A stretch of 64,000 nucleotides of DNA, taken from the NCBI GenBank assembly GCA_030435675.1, contig CM059621.1:15872001-15936000 (forward strand), written 5' to 3'. A model generated the notes under the pieces. It saw only the letters and a program-made list of their open reading frames with translations. It was not told the origin of the DNA and searched no databases. Origin of the DNA: Steinernema hermaphroditum. Its lineage: Eukaryota; Nematoda; Chromadorea; Rhabditida; Steinernematidae. Shown one piece after another: positions 1 through 11,472 of this stretch; the first letter of the stretch is position 1, and each line of letters opens with the position of its first letter. The position numbers and the translations under genes are program-made.

Positions 1-1934
1 TAGCATTTCATGGTTTATCTTTGGTTTTTGTTTTCCTAAAGTTCCACTGCTAAAAAAGTGGCTCATTAGCCTAGCTCAACCTCCAGCTAATACGATGTTT
101 TCCCTCAACGATCTTTCAACTTGATTGTTTATCTCGTTTCCTCGTCGGTTCTCGCAATCCTCCATTACCCAACCATTACTACTCAACAATCCCACTTGAT
201 TTAATATTTTAATGTCTTTTGCACAATGTGATATACGGTGTTTTGCCTCTTGTTTTCATCGTGAAAACACGTGTTTTCCTTCAGTTCCGGCCGTTTTCAA
301 TTTTCCCTCAAAATTTGTACAATCTTAGGTTCTCCTAGCGTAGTTAGTACTTTCAAAACAGAACCAAACATCCTTGTGAAGGAAAAGGTTTTCTAGTTGA
401 GCACCGACAACAACAACCACAAGCATGTGGCTGGGACTTTGTGACTATATAGCAGAACAAATACGTCTTTCCCGCTTGTTTTCTCGGTACGCACGAGACA
501 TAGATCCTGTCACACCTCCATCTTATGTGTACATTCCGGATATACGCCTCCGTGGAAGTACGTTTTGAATATGTATTTATAATGTAGGATATCACAAAAA
601 ACCCACCCCTCCCCCACAGACAGACACTTCAGTGCTTGCGTACGCTGCAGTGAAACGTTGCAGACAACGATCGTCACTTCTTCAAGCATATTTGTATGAG
701 GTTGGTCGACTTCCCACCGCTTCACCTACTTCAAAATGACTGTCATCGTCTGCAGTGTTTGTCTATAAGAAAGTCCACGAGCTCACGAAACGCAGACACA
801 ATTCTTTGTCTGCAGATAAACATCAGATTGTCTGTCTCCAGAGTATTGAATTTTTTTTATGATATCCTGAATTTCCAAATTGCTTCTTGAAACGACTAGG
901 TGGATACAGACATGGTATGCCCTCGAATTACAGTACCCAAAAATCTGTTTTCTTTCGGACAGTACAAGTTGCAAAGGCGGAATCTCACCGTTTAGCCTGT
1001 TTACCTGGAGATATCCGCAATGATGTCATTGTTCTAAAAAAAAGATGCTTTGTTATGATAACCCACACTTCCACATGACTCTATGGCATGTACTTTTATG
1101 GGTAAACGCATAAAGTTTCAACGTAATGGGCCGAGTTGCAAAGATCACAAATCCAAAACAGGCTGGCATCTTGGTCATGCGCACTTTTCTGACTGCACTT
1201 GCGAAACTTCCAGTTCAACTATATTCCAAACGAATATTCGAATGTCTATTTGACCGTATGGAAGTATTTTACTGTAGTTCTAAGAGCTGAGTGGTGGAAT
1301 TTCAGGTCTTCCGTGCAATAGGCAAAGGCTGTTGTTGTCATAAACATTTATGAGACCGAGGCCTTGTTAGAAGTAGCCATTTGCCAAGATCTAGACCGAT
1401 CGATTTTGTTTCTTAAGAACGCCTCGCTTGAGATATATCTTACCGACCGAAATGTATCTTCCTTCAAACGAGACATGAGACTGTCTAAAGATTTCAAATT
1501 TTGGACTAAAGGACTAAGGTCTGTTAGCAGCTGTATCAAAATTTATTTATGTCTTCCTTGGTAGTAGTTTGGTTACTTTCATTTTGTGTCGCAGACGTTT
1601 TAGGGCCTCAAAAAGATGACAATTCGTACGTACGTTCCTATAGACTGTACCGTCTTATAGGCGTTGAATCAGAGATGCGGACGGTTCGGGACTCGGATTC
1701 GTTTGGATTTCGAACTTGATCGGAACCACTTGCCATACTAGAAGACTTCAAGGATTCAAAACTCGAAGTTCGCATGGCCCCATGGCGATGTTCGATTACG
1801 GTGACCAAAAATCACGAAAACAAGTTCTTAATTTTGGCATTTACAACCCGTGTTTCCGCTACGAGCATTCAGCAACAGAAATCATCCCTTAATCCAACTG
1901 TGAATGCCTTGATAACGTCATTTTCAGCGTAGAC
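1..1934. other. Intergenic, no gene recognised
   Basis: Only short open frames lacking splice-supported continuation or a recognisable motif occur here. The sequence is AT-rich at its left end and holds scattered AGAC/GTCT words like those found in introns across the window. I see no RNA gene. Confidence 0.5.
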
Positions 1935-3697
1935 ATGCCGATCGAGATCGAGAATAACCCTCTGGTTATGACTGCACGTCTCATCGTCTTCTTCCTATGC
2001 ACTTTCGGGAACACATTCGTTGTGCTCTTCATCTTACGCTCAAAGACCCTACGAAGAGAGAATTTCAATATTTTGCTCGTCCAGCTCTCCATTAGTGATA
2101 TATTTCTGGGTGAGACATGATCTAGATGTCTCTAGACGGCTGTTTAGGCATCGGAAACGGTATGAGAGGCGTTCAATTCCTCATCATCGACTCGTCACAG
2201 GCTCAAACTAACATCGAATGCGCTCTCATCGGAATACCCATCGTGATAGGCAGCTACCTCAGCGAAATCAACATGTTCCTGATCGCGGTGGACAGGCTGG
2301 CCTGCGTGATGGCGCCGGTGTTTTTCAGATTCCACATGGTGAGTCAGTTATGGGGAGGTCAATCGTATAAGCGGAAAAAACAAAACAGATGACATGCCTC
2401 TATGCATGGACACGAATAGAAAAGTCCTTATAAGTGGCGAATGACGAAATGCCACCTTCACTCGAACATGTTTTGCATTCATCGAAATTCGTAAATACAT
2501 GTTTTTGTACTTCCTGTTAGTACTTGTTTGTTTTTCTAGGGAGTGATGTGGTTGGGTAAACATGTATAATTGGAACAAAGGGACAAAAATACAGCCTTTT
2601 TGAGGTAGAAATCTGATAGGCAGTCTCATCAGAGAGTGAAACGTGCCTCAAAGAAGGTCATATTTCAAGATCCACAGGTTTTGAAGTAGACATTTGTCCA
2701 CTCTTCCGACCGCTTTACAAATGGTACGGTTGTCTACATAGTGCCCAAAAAGGGCACTTTAGACGTCTGGGACGAAAGAAATCCACCGGTCCCATAGGTC
2801 TGAATTTTTGTATGGTCTTTCTAGAGTTCGGCGTCTGGGTGACCTTTTAGGACAGCCTGTACACTGTTAGAAGTACATAGATAGAGCTCTGAAAGAGAGG
2901 CAGAAGCTTGGAAAGACATGCTATCCTTTCTTGGCAGCTCCCTCGATGTCCTTTTTGCTCCACTCTGTATTTGCCATTATTCACAAACCTTAACGACACC
3001 AGGGTCAATGGGAGGAAATTAGATCCTTCTCTTAAGACAGACGCTTACTAAAGTCGCAGAGACATGTACATGCATCATCTAGCCACACCGATCGACTTTC
3101 AGACCCAAAAAGTTTTCGCAGTCGGACGCTTCACTTTCGCCCAGCTCCTTGCAATGTTCCTCGTCGGTCTCCAGTTCGTTGGAATGGACGGCAACCAGCA
3201 TCCCCCCGTTTGCAACGCCCTTTACACGTGGCAGCCCGCATACAAGGACTTCTACCTCTACGGCACCTCATGCATCGATATCGTCAGTCTCTGTGGGTTG
3301 TGGTTCGGAGACCGTTACCGTTTACCGTACCCCTTTAGGCTCATACGGCGTGATACTTCTGGTTTTCCGTCAGAACAAGAAGGAGACGACCGGGAAACAG
3401 CGGCAATTCTACTGCGTCGTCTTCTTCGTCGTCGTCGCCTTCATCATCTTCTGGATGATCCCCAAACTGACCTTCCTCGCGCATCTTCTCCTCCAGTCCA
3501 AGTCGGTCGCCATGCAGATCTCCGCCGTGCTCGTCGGCTACCTGGAGGGAGTCAACGGCATCGCCAATGTGTGCATCTTCGTCGCGACGAATCAGGAGGC
3601 GAGGCGTCTGGTCTTGAGGAGGAAGACGGTGACTACGGTAATTCCCGTCATCAGTGTGGGCAATTTCAAAAGTGTTGCTTCTTCAAAATACAATTAA
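1935..3697 (+). CDS. Serpentine chemoreceptor GPCR, Srsx-like
   Basis: Predicted seven-transmembrane receptor of the plasma membrane of chemosensory neurons. Exons 1935-2109, 2148-2338, 3103-3292 and 3339-3697 give 304 residues in frame. TM1 contains a GNT motif (CTFGNTFVVLFILR), TM2 follows as FNILLVQLSISDIF, and TM3 ends in IAVDRLACVMAP, the DRY-like position seen as DR in nematode Srsx receptors. The 46-bp third intron (GTGGGT...TTTAG) removes a frameshift and rebuilds a clean TM5 (FYLYGTSCIDIVSLC joined to SYGVILLVF), which is the main argument for it. TM6 is FYCVVFFVVVAFIIFWMIP. The second intron is 764 bp. Family assignment to Srsx rests on the TM1-TM3 motifs and is from memory of the family; ligand unknown. 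Confidence 0.75.
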
Positions 3698-4193
3698 TCG
3701 ATCTAATAAAGATAGACAGCCTCTGAATGAAGCCAGCTCTGATCAGAGATCTGGGAAAGTAGCTGTGATGGTTCAGGGGGACACAAGAAGAAGCCAGGGT
3801 GACTTGCGATCTCCTGGAGGCGCTACCAGAGCTCTACACAGTCACACACAGGCCTGAGCCACTAGATCGCGCCCAATGGAGCTACAGTAACCAGCAGCCG
3901 GAGCGTGAAAACATTGGCAGCAGACAGACTTTTGTCTCCGGGCGAGGATCTCAAGATGTAGACGGTCTCCTGACAATTTGCTCTCGCTGAAATTTCGGTC
4001 CAGACGCACGACTCCTCCAGAGAATACCCTGAGACGTCACTTTGACGCTGAGTATCATATCCGCGCACGGTAGACGATGCAGACGTCTGCCGCCTGTGAG
4101 ATGTCGACCGATGTCTCCCTTGTCTGAATTTCATTGCAGGCCGTAGAGAAGTCTAGACAACAGACGTTTACGGTTGATCCCTACGTTTTCAGA

Positions 4194-6040
4194 ATGCATC
4201 TCAACGACTCGTCGGCGCGGCACATGTTCCGGTCGCTGTCGTCTACTCCGGCGACCCGGCACCGGTCGTTCTCCCCGTCGGCATCTCCGCCTCGGCCGTC
4301 CGCTTCGCTTCCCCTGAGCGTTCCAGAAACTTTCGCAGGTCCTACGCTTCCTCCGGCAACGACTCTGCGGTTTCCGACGAAGGAGAAAGAAACGCCGTTG
4401 GCGGTGAAGGTCGCCTTCGGCGTCCGCCTCGGTAGCTACGACGAAGCGGTGCGACACTTCGCGAAGAACCCACTCATCAGAGCGACATTTCTGGAAGTCG
4501 AGGATAAAAGCGCCGGATGTCTGGCCTTCAATTGTGACGGTTCGATTCTGGCGTGCAACAACGCCAAGCACAACTCGATCAGCATCGGGCAGCTGGACTA
4601 CTCATCGAACCTCATCGTATGTTCTAGGATTTATGGCTTTGAGTGTAATTTAAGGTGCATTTAGAAACAGTTCCGTGATGCGAAAGGTCACGAATCACTC
4701 GTGCCGTCGATCGATTTCCACCCGGAGAACAAATACCGCTTCGTATCCTGCGGTACGGGCGATAGAATGGTCTGCGTTTGGGATGTGAGAGAGAAGGAGG
4801 TGGCCACGCGAATCTATCTGAATAACGGTAGGTTCTTTCTAGCACCTAGAAAATGAGATGATTCGCCGCTAGCCAGACACGTAACAGAGACAGACTGTCA
4901 GTCCTCAGATCAGCAGTTGGTGTAGACCGATCGTGCACGGTTTTTGCCACCGGTTGGCAGGGTTGAATAGACAGAATGACCTTGATTGCCTCAAAATTTG
5001 CAAGTCTGTTTGTCTTCATAAGCTGGTAGATATCTTTTGTTATTCATATTGCTAACGCTTGAGCAAATGTGCTTGCTGGTTCGGAAATGGATAATAACAA
5101 GAAAAAATGCAGAATTTAACGCTGTTTGCTAAACCATGGAATTTTAGATTCCAAGTTATGGCGTAGCAAGTGGACCCCGTCCGGTCAGCAAATTCTTGTA
5201 GCTGACCAGTTCGACTCACTAACACTGATCGATCCACGGAAACCGATACCCCTGAAAGTGGGCGACATGATGGGTGACTGTCGGGACATCTGCATCGAAC
5301 CGGGCGGCAAATATGTATTTACAGGAGCACACAAAGGCAGAGTGGATGTATACAGGTGAGCTAGTATACACTTCCTCGCTAACTTCTCCGTGTCTAGCAT
5401 CGCCGAACTGAAGCACATGACAACGATCAAAGCCCATCCAGACCATTCCTACTGCAGCAGTATTGCAATTACTTCAGACGGATCCACGATGGCAGTCGGC
5501 TCTTCGGACTCTATTTGCTCCCTGTGGAAGTTAGACCAATTTATGTGTACGCGCACTATCGGAAGGTACGCGAACCAGTCTAAGAGACTGTCTACATCTC
5601 TCGGTGTTTGCAAAATGCGTTTGCAAGCGGTCTCACTTCTGGCTCACAGCAGTGCGAAATTGGTCGGTCTTAGACGGTATTGCAGTCTATCCGACTGCAG
5701 TGATTGTCTGAAATTAAGTTAGACGTCTGCAAACGCTTCTGTAAACGGCAGTTCCGTGTGCGTTATATCAGTGGCTTTTTTCAGGCTGGACTATAACGTG
5801 ACCTCTGTGGCCTTCAGCCACTGCGACAACCTTCTTGCGATCGGTGCAGAAGACCATTTCATCGACATCGCCTACCAGAAGACCGCGGAACGCGTTGCCG
5901 AAGTGCAGCTTGCCGGAGGCTGCCCCGCGCTCGCATGGCACCCAAGCGCCTATTTGCTCGCCTACTCGACCGAAAGCGACCTGAAAGCCATGCCGGTGCG
6001 CATCTACGGCTACGGAAGAATCGACGAAGACGAAGCTTAG
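4194..6040 (+). CDS. THO complex subunit 3 paralogue 1 (WD40)
   Basis: WD40 beta-propeller subunit of the nuclear THO/TREX complex, which couples transcription to mRNA export. Exons 4194-4616, 4665-4827, 5148-5355, 5398-5565 and 5785-6040 encode 405 residues. Residues 1-80 are a Ser/Pro-rich extension absent from typical THOC3. The propeller follows: DFHPENKYRFVSCGTGDRM, KWTPSGQQILVADQ, then SLWKLDQFMCTRTIGR and EDHFIDIAYQKT, which match the THOC3 signature around EDHFIDIA. A TTGCAG acceptor at 4135-4140 precedes the chosen ATG, suggesting spliced-leader addition. Compared with the second copy at 15.9-17.3 kb it has one extra intron, after the CTR-x-GR motif. Identity as THOC3-like is firm; which copy is ancestral is not known. 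Confidence 0.85.
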
Positions 6041-6354
6041 CCCTGTTAATCGCTGTTATATTACGAATCGTTCTAATACATTTCTTTTGTTTCCAGGTGT
6101 ACGAGGATGATATCACAGAGGAAATCAAATTTCAAACCTTCAAAAGTCGGCGGCCGCCAGAGATCAGTCTCCACATCGCCGCACAGTAAAGTGATGTCAG
6201 CGTGGGTGTCGGCGATGTTTTGCCCCCGTCGTGCACGCAAACCTGAACGCCTTCACGTGGCGATCACGTGGTACTATCCGTTGGGGCGTTAAGCTCCGCG
6301 TGGTGATCCCGGAAATGCCAGAAGAAGAAAATGGTGGATGAAAGGGGCGACTCA

Positions 6355-6854
6355 CAAGGGAACATCCCCAAGTGTCCGACGAGTTAGGAGCTGAGATGTG
6401 GCGCGGCTTGTAGACGGTCTTCTAACTAAGAAAACGCACATAATCTCATCGGCCATAAATCAGTCGGGCTACCATAAAGATGGTCATGAAGTTGCAAGGT
6501 CTCCTGGTGCGATGTCCCTGACTAGTCAGAATATACGGTATTTTTGTCCGATTTTGGACGGGGTTTTTAAGGATTTTGGCATTTAGAGCCAAAATTAACA
6601 TTACCAGTTAACAACCATGTTCTTTTAGCAAGAAAAGGGGTCAAAAAATGACAAAAAACTGACAAAAATACCGTATATTCTGACTAGTCAGGGACATCGC
6701 ACCAGGAGACCTTGCAACTTCATGACCATCTTTATGGTAGCCCGACTGATTTATGGCCGATGAGATTATGTGCGTTTTCTTAGTTAGAAGACCGTCTACA
6801 AGCCGCGCCACATCTCAGCTCCTAACTCGTCGGGCACTTGGGGATGTTCCCTTG
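6355..6854. mobile_element. 500-bp CAAGGG MITE, copy 1
   Basis: Non-autonomous inverted-repeat element. Two arms of 194 bp (6355-6548 and 6661-6854) are near-perfect inverted copies starting CAAGGGAACATCCCC, separated by a 112-bp AT-rich spacer. The trinucleotide TCA flanks both ends (6352-6354 and 6855-6857), a probable target duplication. A second copy of the same length, inverted relative to this one, is at 26470-26969. Open frames inside it are by-products of the repeat. Confidence 0.9.
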
Positions 6855-6857
6855 TCA

Positions 6858-8433
6858 GCCGTATGCTGTACCCGTCCCGTTGGTTTACGACTAGCAGATC
6901 ACCAACGCCCATCGTCGTTCCTCTCCACGGCGACAACGTGTTTGCCGACTGATATGCTCGAAGAGCGAAGGAGAGCGCGGTGGTTCTCGATGCAAAATCC
7001 ACGTCCCTCTGTGATCAAAGCGTGTGATCACAAGGGCATACAGACCTTTCGGCGAAAACACGTTGTCCTCCTCGTAGTGCTGCTTTTGTCAGCGAGTGTT
7101 CATTTGGGCATTGTGTGTTTGGAAGTGCTGTCGACGCACTCTCCGCTTGAATCGATTGATCGGCGTGCAACTGACCAAATAGGCGCTAACCGTTGGAAAT
7201 GACGTTTGAAGTTGCAGTCTGTCTACTAGATGTCTAGTTTTAATGCGAGTCTGATGTTTGCAGACAGTATCAGTGATCGTGTGTTTTAATGTCTAGTTGA
7301 GCGGTTGGTTTCTGTCTCAGATTTTTAAGGATGTGGTAATTTTCTGTGAGATCATGTTTCTTGCGGTTTGCACGATTAAGCGATGTTTCTGCAATAACTT
7401 TAGCCTGATTTTTCTTTTGATTTTTGCTCGTTGAATATGCAAATTATGTGAACGTTGTGCACTTAACACCTTCGATGTTGGGTGTATGTAACGTTACAGA
7501 TTTCAAAGCCGACTAGTTTCTGAATCTGTTTTCTGGCCTTCCGCTGGGTGGGGCGCCCTCAACCAAGGTCAGAGATTATTTAACGTTGCGTTAGTTTATC
7601 GCTCAAAAGAATTTGGTAAGTTCTTATGGACTCGTCCAGTGTACTACCAAAATGGTCTTGGCCGTTCGTACTTTATCATTTGTGCTGATAAGAGCAAACG
7701 TTTCACTTCCGATTTTGGTCGTCGTAACTCGATTCCGATCAGAATAGCGTCTCCCATCTATCCCTTCATGAGAGAAGAATCCATGATCAACCAGTCTCTG
7801 AAAAATCTGACCTTATGTCGCGCTTTTCAGACACTCTACTCTTTCAGATAGCAGACGACGTTGACCCTATGTTCCCTTTCTAGACAGTCTATCTTCTGCA
7901 GACAACCCATTCCTGTGCTTAAAAACTGCTTACAGGCTTACTCGCAACATGCACGCGAACACTCAGAGATCAGGGAGAAGAATTTGTGTGTACATTGTGC
8001 ACTAATCAATAATCTCCAGCCCTGTCAGTGGGAGGAAGGGCGCTGTGTTACTTTGTGACTTTTCTGTTGACGTTCTTGCTGGTCGCCGAGACATCTGAAA
8101 TGTTCCCGGGGTTATCAGTATCTGCGATACCTTTCAGATACTACAGTACACCCTTTGTCTTGTTCTCCGTTCACTTTGAACCCTATTTGCCTTCTCGGAC
8201 CCTTTAATTTCTGATCTTCTATCCGATGATGTCATAGTGATCTTCGCGAGAAATTGTGTTCCTTCCCCCATCACGTCCCTTTCAGAGTGTCTCTCTGATG
8301 ACCCCGGGTGCAGCGATGCACTCCTTCACGTCGTTTCCTTGGGAAGGGGGCACCCTCAGTCCACCCTCTTCTGAAAATGCCAGCTCCGTAGGCACTTTTG
8401 CACTTGATAACTGACCTGAAACTGTGAGTTAAG
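6858..8433. other. Intergenic between THOC3 copy 1 and the nuclear receptor
   Basis: About 1.6 kb without a gene I can support. Short frames near 7.0-7.2 kb and 7.6-8.05 kb have no recognisable motif and no convincing splice partners. Probably holds upstream sequence of the nuclear receptor gene starting at 8434. Confidence 0.4.
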
Positions 8434-10095
8434 ATGTCCAACTGCTCCTCGGCGTCGCCATGCTCGACGACAGATCTTCTGCTGCAGGTGGAGTCGGGAA
8501 ATGTGGACAGAACGAGACCTATGAAGAAGATCAAGAACGTGAGGAAGTCGTCGACGCTGAAATGTGTCGTTTGTGGAGATAAAGTGAGTGTTTCGTGGGT
8601 ACTGTTCTCCACATTCCACTCATCTCCCACCCCCTTCAGCCTACAGGCTATCACTACGACGTTCTAAGCTGTAACGGCTGCAAAACGTTCTTTCGCCGCA
8701 CCGTCATCTCCAACAGAAAGTTCGCTTGCTCACGCGGCGGAAAGTGTGCATTCACGAAAGGTAAACGTGTCCAGAAAGAGGTGATGTCATGGACCGGTTA
8801 CTTCGCTGCAGATTTCCGATGCGCTTGTCGCTCGTGTCGCTTTGAAAAATGCGTCCACGTGGGCATGAATCCTAAAGGTATACGGTAGGACGCTGGAGGG
8901 AGACAATACAGCCGAGTTCAGCAATACAGTTCCCGATGGATCCGGAGACGTCTAAGAACGATCCTTCCGACGACGAAGTGGAGATCGTCGACAAGTACGA
9001 GGAAGCTCTGGGCTTGCTGGGAAGATTACTGTACGTCGAAGACTGTTGCGACAGGCTACGAGTGTCCAATGTCCCCCTGAACTATCACGAAACCGTCGAT
9101 GACGTTTTGAATAAGCCGAGCCTTGTGGAAAGCTCGAATACTTATAAGGTAAGCAAGCCTTGGGGAGGTATACTCAATGGCCTCGTGGCGCAATGGATAA
9201 CGCGTCGGTCTACGGAACCGAAGATTGCAGGTTCGAATCCTGCCGAGGTCGAAACATTTTTTCTCAGGTGATTTGTATTCTTTTCCAGAAATTGGACACA
9301 TTCTATGACAAAGATCTTCCTACAACCAAGCGATGGATGATCGTAGATTGTCTTCTAGCAATAGAGTACGCCAAGGCCTTCGATGCCTTCAGTCGCCTCT
9401 GCAGAAAGGACCAGATGGCCCTTATCCGTCATGTGTCCTTCGTAATCACCGGGCTGTCGCAAGCCTATTCGTCCTACGAGAAGAACCTAGACATAGTAAC
9501 GTTCCCAGATGGCAGTTGCCCCCTTCTGGAAGGACCTCAGAGGTCGATCCACCCATCATCTGACTGAAAGCGATTTTTGTGCTTTAGAGGAATTCCCCAT
9601 CTTACCGTAACCGACGTGGCCCTCAAAGACACTTACAGGAGGCCGATCGCGCCGTTGAAGAGGATAGAGATCAGCCGAAAGCAATACGTCTTTCTGAAAG
9701 CGATCATGTTGTTCACTCCGAGTAAGAGTACCTCTTTTGGCGTCACGTCTCTCTTTTTAGATTCAGACGAAATGAGCCCAGAAGCTGTGGAAGTGGTCGA
9801 CGGTGAAAGATCCAAGTATTGCTCAGCTCTTCACAGAATTCTGGCTAGAGAGCTTGGGGAGTTGGAAGGAACGAAGAAGTACGGAGAGATCCTGACGGTC
9901 TCCGAGGCGTTCGTTCGTTTTTCGGACAATCGACGCGAGAAGATCAACATCTGCAGCCTGATGACGCCGATGACCCTCAGCGCCATCGGCCAGGTGGTGG
10001 TCCTGCAGAGAGACAACGCTAGTCTCGACGCTGTCAGAGTTGTGTTTGAGAGTAGAGATGGCCTAGGAAGTGTACAAAGTGAGGAGAATAAATGA
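8434..10095 (+). CDS. Nuclear hormone receptor, nematode supplementary type
   Basis: DNA-binding transcription factor with a C4 zinc-finger DBD and a ligand-binding domain. Seven exons (8434-8583, 8640-8760, 8812-8877, 8922-9148, 9289-9542, 9588-9721, 9761-10095) give 428 residues. The DBD starts at CVVCGDK, has P-box CNGCKTFFRR (nematode-type, instead of CEGCKGFF), and its second finger ends FRCACRSCRFEKCVHVGM. The LBD helices include RWMIVDCLLAIEYAKAFDAF and LIRHVSFVITGLSQAYSSYE. Intron 4 (9149-9288) contains a complete tRNA-Arg gene in the same orientation. The fifth intron uses a weak donor (GTCGAT) but restores frame. An AATAAA overlaps the stop codon. Confidence 0.88.
9179..9251 (+). 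tRNA. tRNA-Arg (ACG)
   Basis: A 73-nt cloverleaf. Acceptor stem GGCCTCG pairs with CGAGGTC (one G-U), discriminator G. The D arm is GCGC-AATGGATAA-CGCG, the anticodon loop is CTACGGA so the anticodon is ACG, and the T arm is GCAGG-TTCGAAT-CCTGC with canonical B-box GGTTCGAATCC. A run of six T residues at 9257-9262 is a Pol III terminator. It lies wholly in an intron of the nuclear receptor gene. Confidence 0.96.
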
Positions 10096-10680
10096 TGTGC
10101 AGGAAAGCCTCTGGGATTCTTAGGGAAAGGTGGGGAATGGAAGGGAGAAAGAGAAGGCTTCTCATCTGAGGAGAGTCCCACGGTCGGCCTAATTTCAATT
10201 TTCTTGGTTGACTTCTCTTTTTTGGATGCTTTTCCAACAGCCAATACCAAACCAAACCCCTTGGACCCGCAGCATGTACAAGCCGAAAAGCGACTAAAAA
10301 TGTGCGGGGTCACTTTATCATAGCACTGTCACGATCGTCTTCGTAAGAGACTCGGATCTGGAGTGTTCCAAAAAGTGCGGTATTTTTAGGTCTCGTATTA
10401 GGGTGGACCTATCCCAATACAGACAGCATCTGGGATCTGTCTACCGTCTATCACTAGCGGTGAGTGGCCTTGTAGATTTCAGCATCTACAGATTTCAATG
10501 TAGACGTCTAGAAGACCACTCACCGCTCCCACCAACCCCTGTACGCTCACTCCTTCGATTCCGACTTGCATCGAACGGTCGGTGAGTCGCCCTTGCCACC
10601 AATGCCGCCATCTTATCATCGCCTTTTCAGAACGGGCGTCAGCGATCCAGGCATTCTCGACGAAGGCGCAGTTTTCCGGA

Positions 10681-11352
10681 ATGCGCAAACAGCGTTCTCT
10701 ACTGTCGCTGGACGACCCCATCGTGGTTAACGCCCTGCAGGGCCTGCCTTCTGGCGCTCCCGGGTCTTCGTCCGTTATAGCGTCGGCACAGAATGCTGCG
10801 TCACCCGAATTCCGGAATCTGAACGAGAACAAGCCTGGCGAGCCGGCCTTCCAGATGAGCATGACGCCTGAATTGAAGATCGCATTCAGAAGTAATAACT
10901 TGTGCGGACAGGCGATCACGGTCCCCGCGACGATCATCAACACGACGCCTCTTCTCCAAGCCTTCAAGGTTTGTTTCGTTTGATACTCAGAGGATTCCTC
11001 TTGCTGGCTAACCACAAAACTTCAAACTTTTGCGTATTACAGTACTTGAACTTTTCTGCAAAACGCGACTCTTTCCGTTCAGGTGAAAACGACGTCGAAT
11101 GACATCTTCCGCGTGTCGCCACCACTCGGCATCATCAGAGCCGGAGAGGCCATTCCTCTGAGCATCACCTTCTCCGGTCCGACGAAGCCCGAGCCCAATA
11201 AGCACTTCTTCGCCATCCACCACATGCACGTCTCCCCCGAAGACGCCTGCAAGCCAGCACGGGACCTCTGGACAGCATCCGCGCGCCCCGACGGAGTGAA
11301 GCGCATCGCGGCGAGCTTCGAGAATGAAGATGGATCGCCACATGCTTTGTAA
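10681..11352 (+). CDS. Major sperm protein (MSP) domain protein
   Basis: Small protein with a C-terminal MSP domain, an immunoglobulin-like fold used in nematode sperm motility and in sperm-specific families. Exons 10681-10968 and 11083-11352 encode 185 residues. The MSP domain covers roughly residues 60-170: MSMTPELKIAFRSNNLCGQ, TIINTTPLLQAFKVKTT, then FRVSPPLGIIRAGEAIPLSI, matching MSP motifs (xFKVKTT, xVxPPxGxI). The first 60 residues are an unrelated Ser/Pro-rich extension. A TTTTCAG site at 10624-10630 may be a trans-splice acceptor before the chosen ATG. Poly(A) signal AATAAA lies just after the stop. The POT1-like gene starts 120 bp downstream on the same strand. Confidence 0.82.
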
Positions 11353-11472
11353 ACTGATTAGTCGAATAAATTATGGCAGTGCAGCAAGTGTTTCCAACTG
11401 GTCCCGACGCGTTTTTGCGCGAAGACTTGCGGAAAGAGACGCGTTTCGTTTGGTGACAACTTTGCAGTTAAC

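Noticed and set aside
1660..1800. Relic of the GAGTCC hAT family
   Set aside because: Contains CGGGACTCGGATTCG and CGGACGG but lacks recognisable termini; similarity is too weak to claim.
6041..6190. Additional exon of THOC3 copy 1 (TTTCCAG at about 6094 followed by an open frame)
   Set aside because: Exon 5 reaches a stop at 6040 with no donor before it, and the ending matches the usual THOC3 C-terminus.
6753..7202. Long open frame starting MADEIMCVF on both copies of a repeat, apparently a gene
   Set aside because: It lies mainly in the inverted arm of the 500-bp MITE and is duplicated on the opposite strand at 26.5 kb only because the repeat is; no protein motif is present.
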